From Luteolibacter luteus (GTDB lineage: Bacteria; Verrucomicrobiota; Verrucomicrobiia; Verrucomicrobiales; Akkermansiaceae), in contig NZ_CP051774.1 of assembly GCF_012913485.1 (NCBI RefSeq), positions 1,364,001 to 1,428,000 on the forward strand: 64,000 bases of DNA. The letters are read 5' to 3'. The notes beneath the pieces are model-generated. The model saw only the letters and a program-made list of their open reading frames with translations, was not told the origin of the DNA and did not search any database. Below are positions 24,610 through 32,369 of the stretch, in pieces. Both the position numbers and the translations under genes were made by a program. The number at the start of each line of letters is the position of its first letter. Position 1 is the stretch's first letter.

Positions 24610-25305
24610 CTAATGGAACATCTGAAACACCAGGCTGCCTACCTGCAGCAATACCAGAACCAATACCAGCAGCAATCCGACTTCAATCACCATCAGGAAC
24701 CCTGAGAGCCGCTCGGTGCGACGGCGGGCGATGTAGACTGCCGCGAGGCCAGCAAGGGGTGCCAAGAGGGCAAGGATCACTAAAGAAACCCACAATGCAG
24801 CAAACCCCGGAACCGAGGGCGCGGCAGCAGTTGAGATCACCCCCGGAATCAAAGTACAAGTTAGAAGGCAGGTCAACGCGATGAAGGTGAACCAAGGAGT
24901 AGCCTGCCGGTCGACCCAGTCTCCGGAGCTGATCAATTCCTGAGGTCCCTCAAGGTCCTCCCATTGCCAGACCCATACTTCCATCGGCGGCCGGTCATAC
25001 CTCACTTCGATCACCGTGATCCGTTTGCGGCGGCAATTCCCATTCCCCACGATCCGTGCGGCTTCCGCCATGATCTCATCCAGTTCATCCAGAAGCTTCC
25101 GATTCACTCGATAAACATCACCGCGAACCTTTCCCAGCCCGTCTCCGGAAACCATCACCGGAAGTCCGGCCACGGAAAGCAGGGAGCCGCGAGCAGTTCC
25201 GAGACCGACTTGCACGGCGCGATCCAGCTTCGAGGCCATCATCCCATCGCGGCATTGATGGCCGTAGAGAAAGACGAGTTCCGTGCCGGGATCATCGGAC
25301 AACAT
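24610..25305 (-). CDS. GGCT-like domain plus membrane helices, copy 5
   Basis: 231 aa (MLSDDPGTELVFLYGHQCRDG). This is the closest relative of copy 4, with 59 consecutive identical bases (25003-25061 versus 24231-24289), so these two arose by recent duplication. The loop is 'LYGHQCRDGMM' instead of YGTLRxG, and the catalytic segment is 'LDEIMAEAA' with no EG. A new insert, 'IVGNGNCRRKRITVIEV', is shared by copies 4-6. The linker 'WQWEDLEGPQELISSGDWVD' leads to three membrane helices ('FIALTCLLTCTLIPGVI', 'LWVSLVILALLAPLAGLAAV', 'VIEVGLLLVLVLVLLQV') with 'ARRRTERLSG' between helices 2 and 3. Probably not an active cyclotransferase. Confidence 0.7.
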   Translation of the reverse strand: MLSDDPGTELVFLYGHQCRDGMMASKLDRAVQVGLGTARGSLLSVAGLPVMVSGDGLGKVRGDVYRVNRKLLDELDEIMAEAARIVGNGNCRRKRITVIEVRYDRPPMEVWVWQWEDLEGPQELISSGDWVDRQATPWFTFIALTCLLTCTLIPGVISTAAAPSVPGFAALWVSLVILALLAPLAGLAAVYIARRRTERLSGFLMVIEVGLLLVLVLVLLQVGSLVFQMFH

Positions 25306-25322
25306 GGATGAATCAAGGTAAT

Positions 25323-26048
25323 CTAACGTACCATCTCTAACGCTGCGACTAGGGCAAGCATGGAACTTATCATGAGCCCCGCCACAATGAACAGCAGGCA
25401 GCCGGACATCCGCTCGCTACGACGGTGGGCGAACCACGCCGCGCCGAGTCCGACAAAGGGGGCAAGCAAGGCCAAGATCATCAGGAGCCAAGCGAAGATC
25501 TCCCCACCGGGCGGAGCCGGCGCCGGTGGGCGAGGCTGAAGCAAAACTGCAAGTGGGGTGAGAAAGAAGGCGAAGAGGCAGCCCAATGCGATCGAGGTGA
25601 ACCAAGGAGGTGCTCGCCGGTCCAGCCAGTCACCGGATGCAACTAGCTCCTGCGGGCCCTCGACGTTCTCCCATAGCCAGGTCCATACTTCGATCGGCGG
25701 ATCATTCCCTCTTACCTCTGCGGCCATGAGCTTGCCGCGGCGACAGCTTCCGTTGCCGATGAGTCGGGCCACCTCTTGCATGATCCCATCGAGCTCCGCC
25801 GACAAATCGCCGTGCACCCGATAGACCTCTCCCCGCACCTTACCCTCCCCGTCATCGGAAACCATGACGGGGAAATTCGACATCGAAAGGAGTCGTCCCG
25901 AGACCACACCTCCACCGACAGGCTCGGCGTGGTTCAGCTTGCCGGTCATGACGCCATCGCGCCACTGGTGGCCGTAAATGAAGACGAGCTCCCCTTCTCC
26001 GATGAGAAGGGAGTGAGTGGGGCTAGACCTTGTGTCCGACTTCGTCAT
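25323..26048 (-). CDS. GGCT-like domain plus membrane helices, copy 6 (obgE-proximal)
   Basis: 241 aa if it starts at ATG 26048, which lies 26 bp inside the 3' end of obgE; no ATG, GTG or TTG is available between the obgE stop and the conserved 'GELVFIYGHQWRDG'. The GGCT loop is altered ('IYGHQWRDG') and the catalytic segment reads 'LDGIMQEVA'. It shares 'LIGNGSCRRGKLMAAEV' and 'GPQELVASGDWLD' with copies 4-5. Membrane segments include 'FTSIALGCLFAFFLTPLAVLL' and 'LLMILALLAPFVGLGAAWFA', then 'HRRSERMSG' and a last helix. The overlap with obgE suggests coupled translation and that the whole array is transcribed from the obgE promoter. Confidence 0.65.
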   Translation of the reverse strand: MTKSDTRSSPTHSLLIGEGELVFIYGHQWRDGVMTGKLNHAEPVGGGVVSGRLLSMSNFPVMVSDDGEGKVRGEVYRVHGDLSAELDGIMQEVARLIGNGSCRRGKLMAAEVRGNDPPIEVWTWLWENVEGPQELVASGDWLDRRAPPWFTSIALGCLFAFFLTPLAVLLQPRPPAPAPPGGEIFAWLLMILALLAPFVGLGAAWFAHRRSERMSGCLLFIVAGLMISSMLALVAALEMVR

Positions 26049-27069
26049 CCAAGTAGAGCTTGAGGGCATCCAGCCCCTCTTCAAGCTCTGCGGAGATCGG
26101 GATCACCTTCACCTTCGGGAAGCGGCCTTCGAAGATCTTCAGGTTCTCTTCGGCTCCCTCCATGTCCATCTTGTTGGCGATGACGATCCATGGGAAGCGG
26201 GCGAGTTCCTCATCATACTCGCGGATCTCCTTGCGGAGGATCTCGAGATCGGAAATTGGATCGCGGCCTTCACTTCCGGCCATATCGACGACGAAAAGCA
26301 GGACACGGCAGCGGGTGATATGGCGCAGGAACTCGTGACCGAGGCCGCGGTTCTCGTGAGCGCCTTCGATGAGGCCCGGAATGTCCGCCACGGTGCAACG
26401 GCGGAAGCCGCCGAACTCGACGACGCCGACGCTCGGCTGGAGCGTGGTGAAAGGATAGGCGGCCACCTTCGGGTGGGCATGGGAGAGCTTGCCGAGCAGC
26501 GTGGATTTCCCGGCATTTGGGAAACCGACGAGGCCGGCGTCCGCGATGCGCCGGAGTTCAAGATAGAAGACCCCGGATTCACCTTCCTCGCCCGGCGTCG
26601 ACTCGGTCGGCGTGCGGTGCGTCGGCGTGGCGAAGTTCGAGTTGCCGAGACCGCCCTTGCCGCCCTTGCAGAGAATGAACTTCTGGCCGTACTCGGTGAG
26701 GTCGGCGATCGGCTCGAGGTCGATGCCTTCATCGCCGCGCTCGAATTCCACCGCTTCCTGGACCGTGGCGGCATTACTGCGATAGACGACGGTGCCCGGC
26801 GGGACCTTCGCGATCACGGTGTCGCCACCCTTGCCGGTCTTGCGCACGCCGCCGCCATTCACGCCTTTCTTGGCGATCAGCTTCGGGTCATAGTGGAACT
26901 GGCGGAGATTGTCCGTGGACGGGTCCACGATCAGGATGACGTCGCCGCCCTTTCCTCCATCGCCACCGTCCGGGCCGCCGCGAGGCACGAACTTTTCCCG
27001 GCGGAACGAAACGGCTCCGTTCCCGCCGTTGCCTGCCTGGGCGAAGATGCGGATGTGGTCGATGAACAT
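26023..27069 (-). CDS. obgE: GTPase ObgE/CgtA
   Basis: 348 aa. The Obg glycine-rich N-terminal domain is plain ('QAGNGGNGAVSFRREKF', 'GGPDGGDGGKGGDVILIVD'). The G domain has G1 'GFPNAGKSTLL', the switch block 'YPFTTLQPSVGVV', G3 'DIPGLIEGA', and G4 'NKMD'. It is a ribosome-associated GTPase involved in 50S maturation and stringent control. No clear C-terminal OCT extension is present beyond about residue 335, as in many phyla. It heads a run of minus-strand genes and overlaps the first GGCT-like paralogue. Confidence 0.97.
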   Translation of the reverse strand: MFIDHIRIFAQAGNGGNGAVSFRREKFVPRGGPDGGDGGKGGDVILIVDPSTDNLRQFHYDPKLIAKKGVNGGGVRKTGKGGDTVIAKVPPGTVVYRSNAATVQEAVEFERGDEGIDLEPIADLTEYGQKFILCKGGKGGLGNSNFATPTHRTPTESTPGEEGESGVFYLELRRIADAGLVGFPNAGKSTLLGKLSHAHPKVAAYPFTTLQPSVGVVEFGGFRRCTVADIPGLIEGAHENRGLGHEFLRHITRCRVLLFVVDMAGSEGRDPISDLEILRKEIREYDEELARFPWIVIANKMDMEGAEENLKIFEGRFPKVKVIPISAELEEGLDALKLYLDDEVGHKV

Positions 27070-27204
27070 GGGGCGCGGAGACTCGGGGCTAAATCCTGTG
27101 CGGTCAACGGGAAAGGAGGAGCCCGCCCGCCGGTGGATCTAACCACAGATCGGCCGGATGGAAACGGGGAATTTCACGACAAGCGGGAGAAGCCCATGCG
27201 CCTT

Positions 27205-28626
27205 CTAAACTCTTGCATTCAGCCACTTACCACGGAAATGAACCCAAGCAAAGACGAGTGCCTGGGTGATGAGATCCAGAGAAAAGACGACCCAGACCAC
27301 CCTGAGATCGAACCAAGGCTGGTCCTTGAACCACCACAGGACGCCGATCCGGTAGAAGATCATGCTGCCGAAAGACCACTGCATGACCACATTCGTGGCA
27401 CCCGCGCCGCGCATGGAGGTTTTCAGGATAATGCAGGTGGCAAAGAAGGGCTGGGCGGCGGCGCAGATCAGGACGAGGGGAGAGGCCACCTCCTGAAGAT
27501 GGCCGCTATCCGGGGCCATCAGCTGGATGAGAGCATCCCGCCCGAAGATGAAAAGAATGCCGATGCAGCCCATGAGAGAGGCGGCGACCTTCCAGCAGAG
27601 GCGCACGGAGCGGATGGCCATTTCCTTCGACCCGGCACCAAGGTATTGGCCCACCAACGCGGCGCCGGCGGTGGCGATCGCCCAACCGGGCAGGAAGCTC
27701 ATCGACTCGACGCGGATGGCGAGGATGTGCGCGCCGAGATTTCCCTCCCCCGGGAGGGTGGCGATGACGTGGATGCCGTAGGCGTGGATGGCCCACATGC
27801 AGCCGATCTCCAGCGACTGGGGTGCGCCGACCCGGAGGATACGGGTCATCGTTTCCCAGTGAGGCCTGAGACCGGCCAAGCTCCAGCCGAGCGGACTGCT
27901 GGATCTGATGAGGAGCAGGGAAACGGTGAGCAGGCCGGCGATCCAGCCGCAGAGGGTACCGGTGGCAATTCCCGCGACGCCATGGCCGCCGAAGGGTGCC
28001 GGGCCGAGGGCGAGGAGGCTGCTGACGATCATGTTCACCACATTCACCACACACATGCCGATGAAGGGCGTGCGGGTATCGCCCGCGCCGCGCAGGGCGG
28101 CATTGATGGCGAACATGGCACCGCTGAAGGGACCGGTGATGGCGAGGATGCGGAGGAAGTCCTCGGCATGTCTTGCGGCCTCCGGACTGAGTCCGACGCC
28201 CTTGATCAGGAGCGGGATGCCGAGTTGGAGAATGAGTAGGGACATCATGCCCGCCGCGATGCCGAGCCAGACGCCTTGGCCGAGGCCGCGCTTCGCGAGG
28301 TCGCTATCCCGAGCACCGGTGGCGCGGGAAACAAGGGCCATGACGCCGGTGGCGACGGCGCCTTGGAGGATATTGAAGAACCACCCGACGTAGCCGCCGA
28401 GCCCCATGGCATCGAGGATTGCGACCCGGTCATGGCCGTCGCCGATGCGTCCGGAGATCAGCAGGTCGGTGAAGCCGACGCAGAAGGCGAGGACCTGCTC
28501 CAGCAGCGGCCAGAAGGCGAGCACGGCGACTTGCTTCGACAGGGAAAGGCCCGCAAGGCGCCCACCGAGAGAGACTTCCGGCACGGCACGCTGGCTGGCC
28601 TCGATACTCAATCCCGGTTTCGACAT
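27205..28626 (-). CDS. MATE family efflux transporter
   Basis: 473 aa from ATG 28626 (MSKPGLSIEASQRAV). About twelve hydrophobic segments are visible, with MATE/NorM-like features in both halves: 'FWPLLEQVLAFCVGFTDLLISGRIG', 'GWFFNILQGAVATGVMALVSRATGARD', 'GAMFAINAALRGAGDTRTPF' and 'QSLEIGCMWAIHAYGIHVI'. MATE proteins export cationic drugs or metabolites by H+ or Na+ antiport across the inner membrane. Length is normal. It is followed on the same strand by obgE 135 bp downstream and is divergent from the cupin gene, so its promoter should lie in 28627-28760. The substrate is unknown. Confidence 0.92.
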   Translation of the reverse strand: MSKPGLSIEASQRAVPEVSLGGRLAGLSLSKQVAVLAFWPLLEQVLAFCVGFTDLLISGRIGDGHDRVAILDAMGLGGYVGWFFNILQGAVATGVMALVSRATGARDSDLAKRGLGQGVWLGIAAGMMSLLILQLGIPLLIKGVGLSPEAARHAEDFLRILAITGPFSGAMFAINAALRGAGDTRTPFIGMCVVNVVNMIVSSLLALGPAPFGGHGVAGIATGTLCGWIAGLLTVSLLLIRSSSPLGWSLAGLRPHWETMTRILRVGAPQSLEIGCMWAIHAYGIHVIATLPGEGNLGAHILAIRVESMSFLPGWAIATAGAALVGQYLGAGSKEMAIRSVRLCWKVAASLMGCIGILFIFGRDALIQLMAPDSGHLQEVASPLVLICAAAQPFFATCIILKTSMRGAGATNVVMQWSFGSMIFYRIGVLWWFKDQPWFDLRVVWVVFSLDLITQALVFAWVHFRGKWLNARV

Positions 28627-28760
28627 CGCTCGGCGCGAGGGGTAGCGGGTCGCCGCGGGGTTTTCAACCGTTGCCTTTGGAAGTGGTGAAAGGTGATAGA
28701 TCCGGACAAAGGGCTGCCGTGATCCTTGCGGCGGAACGCGAGGCAAGCTGAGATGATTTC

Positions 28761-29084
28761 ATGCCGCTACCCACCGTCACGAATCTGTTTCCGCCTGCGG
28801 ATGGAATGCCCGGGCGCGAGAGCTTCGCCACCTTGCAGGAAGGCCGCGCTTTCACTTTCGAGCACATCGTTTCCCGCGGCGAGGCGAGCCCGCCGGATTT
28901 CTGGTATGATCAGGAGCGGGATGAGTGGGTGATGCTTGCCCGAGGTGAGGCATTGTTGAGGTTCGAGGACGGAGACCTGAATCTGAAGGCGGGCGATGCC
29001 CTCACGATCCCAGCGGGAGTTCGGCATCGGGTGGAGACGGCCTCGAACGATGCGGTTTGGCTGGCGCTGCACTTCCGGGGATAA
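28761..29084 (+). CDS. Small cupin-domain protein
   Basis: 107 aa (MPLPTVTNLFPPADG). A single Cupin_2 barrel is visible: 'WYDQERDEWVMLARGEALLRF' and the second motif 'LKAGDALTIPAGVRHRVE' with G-D and P-G-H-H-type residues. Proteins of this size and pattern are common verrucomicrobial single-domain cupins of unknown substrate; a metal-dependent isomerase or binding role is possible. It lies 29 bp upstream of the sulfatase start on the same strand, so the two are probably co-transcribed. Confidence 0.82.
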   Translation: MPLPTVTNLFPPADGMPGRESFATLQEGRAFTFEHIVSRGEASPPDFWYDQERDEWVMLARGEALLRFEDGDLNLKAGDALTIPAGVRHRVETASNDAVWLALHFRG

Positions 29085-29113
29085 AGCACGACGCTTGAAG
29101 CGTAGTAAGGGTG

Positions 29114-30457
29114 ATGAGGTGGATGCTGGCGGTTCTGATGTTAGGTGCGGCGCGAGCGGAGGAAGCCCGCCCGAATATCCTTCTTCTCTATGCGGACGAC
29201 TGGCGGCACGACACGCTGGGCTGCGCGGGAAATCCTGTGGTGAAGACCCCGCATCTGGATGCGCTGGCGAAGGAGGGGCTAAGATTCACGCGCGCCTGCG
29301 TGACGACTTCCATCTGCGGGGTGAGCCGATCTTCCCTGCTGACGGGCCAGTGGATGTCGCGTCATGGCAACCGGGGCTTTGACATGTTCAAGACGCCCTG
29401 GGAGCAGACTTATCCGGCATTATTGAGGGAAAGCGGGTATTGGACCGGGCACGTCGGGAAGTGGCACAACGGGAAGTTTCCGGCGGGGCGATTCGATTTC
29501 GGCAGGGCTTACGATGGCCGGCATTGGCTGATGCAGCCGGGTGGATCGCAGGTGCATGTGACCCGCAAGAATCAGGACGATGCGCTGGAGTTCCTGAAGG
29601 GACGGCCGAAAGACAAGCCCTTCTGCCTGACGGTGGCTTTCTTCGCGACGCATGCGGAAGATGCGAATCCGCAGCAATATCTACCGCAGCCGGAAAGCAT
29701 GTCGCTCTACGAGAATGTGAAGATTCCCGTGCCTGCCACGGCGACGGATGAGGCGATGCGCAGGCTGCCGCCTTTTCTCCAGGCACCCTCGAATGAGGGC
29801 CGGGTGCGCTGGAAATGGCGCTTCGACACACCGGAAAAGTATCAGGCGATGATGAAGAACTATTACCGCATGGCAACGGAGGTGGATGCCGTCTGCGGTC
29901 GTGTGCTGGATGAGTTGAAGGCGGAAGGCGAGCTGGATCGCACCATCGTGGTCTTCACGACGGACAATGGTTACTTCCACGGCGAGCACGGCCTGGCGGA
30001 CAAGTGGTATCCCTATGAGGAAAGCATCCGTGTTCCTTTGATCGTGCGCGATGCGAGGATTCCTGCGGAGCGACGGGGGATGACGGATGAGCACTTCGTG
30101 CTGAATGTGGATCTGGCACCGATGTTTCTGGACGCGGCCGGAGCCAAGGTTCCGCAGACGATGCAGGGAAAGGATTTCTCGGCGCTCTATCGGGGCGATG
30201 CGCGGGAGTGGCGGGAGGCTTTCTACTACGAACATCCGACCATCACGAACAAGGAGCGCATTCCAAGCTCGCAGGCTTGGGTGACGAAGGACGCGAAGTT
30301 CATCCGCTGGCCAGAATTCGGATACGAGGAGTTCTTTGACCTGAAGAAGGATCCGGGAGAGATGGAGAACCGGATCAGGGACGAAAGCAGGAAGGGCGAG
30401 ATCGAGGAGATGCGCCTGAAACTCGCGGAGCCGGAGGCGGCTGTTGGAGGAGGCTAG
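29114..30457 (+). CDS. Sulfatase (S1 family) with unusual CGVSR active-site motif
   Basis: 447 aa from ATG 29114 (a GTG just before it is in frame), preceded by AAGGG. A short hydrophobic N terminus ending '[12 protein letters not shown]' looks like a signal peptide. '[14 protein letters not shown]' gives the first metal-binding Asp pair and '[19 protein letters not shown]' the second metal site. The position that matures to formylglycine is Cys68 in '[12 protein letters not shown]'. The usual motif is CxPxR (or CxAxR); here the third position is Val. The C-terminal '[15 protein letters not shown]' is the normal sulfatase end. It probably desulfates a sulfated glycan in the periplasm. The stop overlaps the convergent next gene within CTAG. 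Confidence 0.9.
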   Translation: MRWMLAVLMLGAARAEEARPNILLLYADDWRHDTLGCAGNPVVKTPHLDALAKEGLRFTRACVTTSICGVSRSSLLTGQWMSRHGNRGFDMFKTPWEQTYPALLRESGYWTGHVGKWHNGKFPAGRFDFGRAYDGRHWLMQPGGSQVHVTRKNQDDALEFLKGRPKDKPFCLTVAFFATHAEDANPQQYLPQPESMSLYENVKIPVPATATDEAMRRLPPFLQAPSNEGRVRWKWRFDTPEKYQAMMKNYYRMATEVDAVCGRVLDELKAEGELDRTIVVFTTDNGYFHGEHGLADKWYPYEESIRVPLIVRDARIPAERRGMTDEHFVLNVDLAPMFLDAAGAKVPQTMQGKDFSALYRGDAREWREAFYYEHPTITNKERIPSSQAWVTKDAKFIRWPEFGYEEFFDLKKDPGEMENRIRDESRKGEIEEMRLKLAEPEAAVGGG

Positions 30458-30990
30458 GGCCGGATCTCTCCCTCGATCGAATCGTCGAGCGTCTTCCCGA
30501 TCATCGCCCCGATCATGACTTTCAATCCGGCGACGGTATTGCCGTGTTTGGTATCCCAGTAGTAGCCGCTTTCCGGAGTCACGGCGATTGCCGTGATCCG
30601 CGGATCATCGATGCCTTCCGTGAACCAGGTCTTGATAAAGGGGCTCCACAGATCGCGGATGATCCCCTTGTCCGTGGAGATGCTGGCTCTGCCGTGCAGC
30701 ACTAGGAAATCGGAGTGCTTGGAACCTTGGAAAAATAAAGAGACGCAGGGATCCTCGGAGATCTCCTGGTTCTTGTGGCTGTCGACCGGGCTCAGGAACC
30801 ACAGGCGCCCTTCCTCATCCACCTCGCGAACGCTCATGGGACGGGAGCCGCTGGATTCACCGGTGCCGACCCGGGTGCAGAAAAAGCAGGTGCCTGCGAT
30901 TTCCACGAGCTCCTTGATCTTCTCCACGGCCGCTTGGTCGCTGAGGTCCGCGCGGTTGTCTTCCTCCTGGTTCTGATTGATCGAGTCCAT
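30454..30990 (-). CDS. Pyridoxamine-phosphate-oxidase-like (general stress) flavoprotein
   Basis: 178 aa from ATG 30990 ([19 protein letters not shown]). '[36 protein letters not shown]', '[19 protein letters not shown]' and '[10 protein letters not shown]' are the split beta-barrel features of the Pnp_oxidase / general stress protein 26 family, which binds FMN or a related flavin. The C-terminal '[15 protein letters not shown]' fits that family. Substrate and physiological role are unknown; stress-protection annotations are by analogy. An in-frame extension to 31134 lacks family similarity. It converges on the sulfatase with a 4-bp overlap. Confidence 0.85.
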   Translation of the reverse strand: MDSINQNQEEDNRADLSDQAAVEKIKELVEIAGTCFFCTRVGTGESSGSRPMSVREVDEEGRLWFLSPVDSHKNQEISEDPCVSLFFQGSKHSDFLVLHGRASISTDKGIIRDLWSPFIKTWFTEGIDDPRITAIAVTPESGYYWDTKHGNTVAGLKVMIGAMIGKTLDDSIEGEIRP

Positions 30991-31174
30991 GATGACCGGA
31001 TCTTTCGCAGGGAAGATGCCAGCAGGTGCTGACGGGGAAGTTCCCGCCCGCAGCACGGGAGATTGAGGCATCTTGCTTCGATAGTGTATCGCTTGATCGA
31101 ATGATGCCCTGCAATCTGCGCGACCAAGGTGCAAGCCGCCCGAAGCTCGCTATGGCTTCTCACATCCCTGAAGA

Positions 31175-32230
31175 TCAGCTTATCTCCCCTGCCTTCACCG
31201 TATAGCGGTTCATCCCACCTAGGCCGTGGGATTCTTCCAGCCAGCCGAGGTGGGTGGTGGTGATCCATTTTTGCGCGTGCGCGGGCAGGGCATGGAGCAC
31301 GGCATTGCGGCGGCCGGGGTCGAGTTCGCCGAAGACATCATCGATAAGATAGACGGGCAGGCTGCCGCGGGCCGCGGCGAGGGCTTCGCCTTGGGCGAGC
31401 TTCAGCGCGAGCGCCACGGTTCGCTGCTGGCCTTCGCTGGCGAACTCGGCGGCGGAGAGTCCATTGACCGTGAGCAAGAGGTCATCGCGATGCGGTCCGA
31501 CGAAGCTCTGGCGCTGGCGGCGCTCGCGCTCGCGGGCTTGCTCCATCGCGGCACGGAGGTCAGCCCCGCCGGCTGGGCGATACTCCAGACCGAGTGCTTC
31601 GTCCTTCCCGCTGACCTGCTGCTGGGAGGCGGAGGCCCGCGGAGAAAGCAGGGAAACCATGCGGGCGCGGGAATCGACCAGCAGGCTGCCATCGGCGATC
31701 ATCACTTCCTCATAGGAGCGGATCTCTTCCTCGCGAGGGCGCGGGTCCTTCAGCAGGAGGTTTTTCGCCTTCAGCGCGCGGCGGTAACGGGCGAGCGCCG
31801 TGCGGTAGCCGGGCTCGATTTGGGAGCCGATGAAATCGAGGTAACGGCGGCGACCTTCGGCGGAACCGCGGACGAGATCGAGATCCTCATTTCCCATCCA
31901 GACCAGCAAGCCGCCATCGGCGAGGTAAGTGCCGGGACCTTCGCGCGGCTCGCCGTCCACCATCAAATCCAAGCCGCCCTGCCAGCGGACGCGGCGCTCC
32001 ATTTCCCATGCTTCCCCGGCGATTCCGAAGCCACTGCCGCTGCCCATGCGGGTCATGGCGGGCATCCGCCGGGTGCGGGGCGAGTGCAGGCGGACGAGCA
32101 TGCAAACGGCCTCTAGGATGGAGGTTTTCCCTTGGGCGTTGTCCCCCGTGAAAACCGCGCCTGCGGCCGGAATTTCCAGCGAAAGCCCGGAAAAACAGCG
32201 AAAATCGACGGCGCGGAGGGTGCGGAGCAC
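31175..32230 (-). CDS. recF: DNA replication and repair protein RecF
   Basis: 351 aa from GTG 32230 ('VLRTLRAVDFRCFSGLSLEI'). This start gives the usual 10-12 residues before the 'FR' that opens RecF proteins. The alternative TTG at 32266 reads through a short repeat. Walker A is 'GDNAQGKTSILEA', the ABC-type signature region 'EFASEGQQRTVALALKLAQ' is near the C terminus, and Walker B is 'PVYLIDDVFGELDPGRR'. RecF loads RecA at gapped DNA together with RecO and RecR. Length is typical. No dnaA, dnaN or gyrB is adjacent, unlike in many bacteria. Confidence 0.93.
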   Translation of the reverse strand: MLRTLRAVDFRCFSGLSLEIPAAGAVFTGDNAQGKTSILEAVCMLVRLHSPRTRRMPAMTRMGSGSGFGIAGEAWEMERRVRWQGGLDLMVDGEPREGPGTYLADGGLLVWMGNEDLDLVRGSAEGRRRYLDFIGSQIEPGYRTALARYRRALKAKNLLLKDPRPREEEIRSYEEVMIADGSLLVDSRARMVSLLSPRASASQQQVSGKDEALGLEYRPAGGADLRAAMEQARERERRQRQSFVGPHRDDLLLTVNGLSAAEFASEGQQRTVALALKLAQGEALAAARGSLPVYLIDDVFGELDPGRRNAVLHALPAHAQKWITTTHLGWLEESHGLGGMNRYTVKAGEIS

Positions 32231-32232
32231 GG

Positions 32233-32338
32233 GGAGGAGTAGCGGGTAGCCGGAAGCGAGTAGCAAGGGGGAAAGGCATTTTGGTATCGCTCCCCCGCCC
32301 GGGAGGCCGTTTCCGCCGCTACTCGCTACTTGCTACTT
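32233..32338. repeat. Short heptamer-type inverted repeat between recF and hisS
   Basis: Units of the form TAGC(A/G)(A/G)G occur three times at about 32239-32267, and again in inverted orientation at about 32319-32339 (GCTACTCGCTACTTGCTACTTGCC with TAGCAAG/TAGCGAG on the other strand). The gap between the two divergent genes is almost filled by these units. This supports the shorter recF start and the ATG start of hisS. Confidence 0.55.
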
Positions 32339-32369
32339 GCCTCCCGCCGTGCATCCTCCCCGCCCGCTC

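Noticed and set aside
26017..28239. A 740-codon plus-strand frame across obgE and the MATE gene
   Set aside because: It is antisense to two unmistakable genes and spans their intergenic gap with acidic low-complexity sequence.
30991..31174. Longer N terminus for the PPOX-family protein
   Set aside because: The upstream in-frame codons encode a Ser/Pro/Arg-rich stretch with no family similarity; ATG 30990 gives a normal-length protein.
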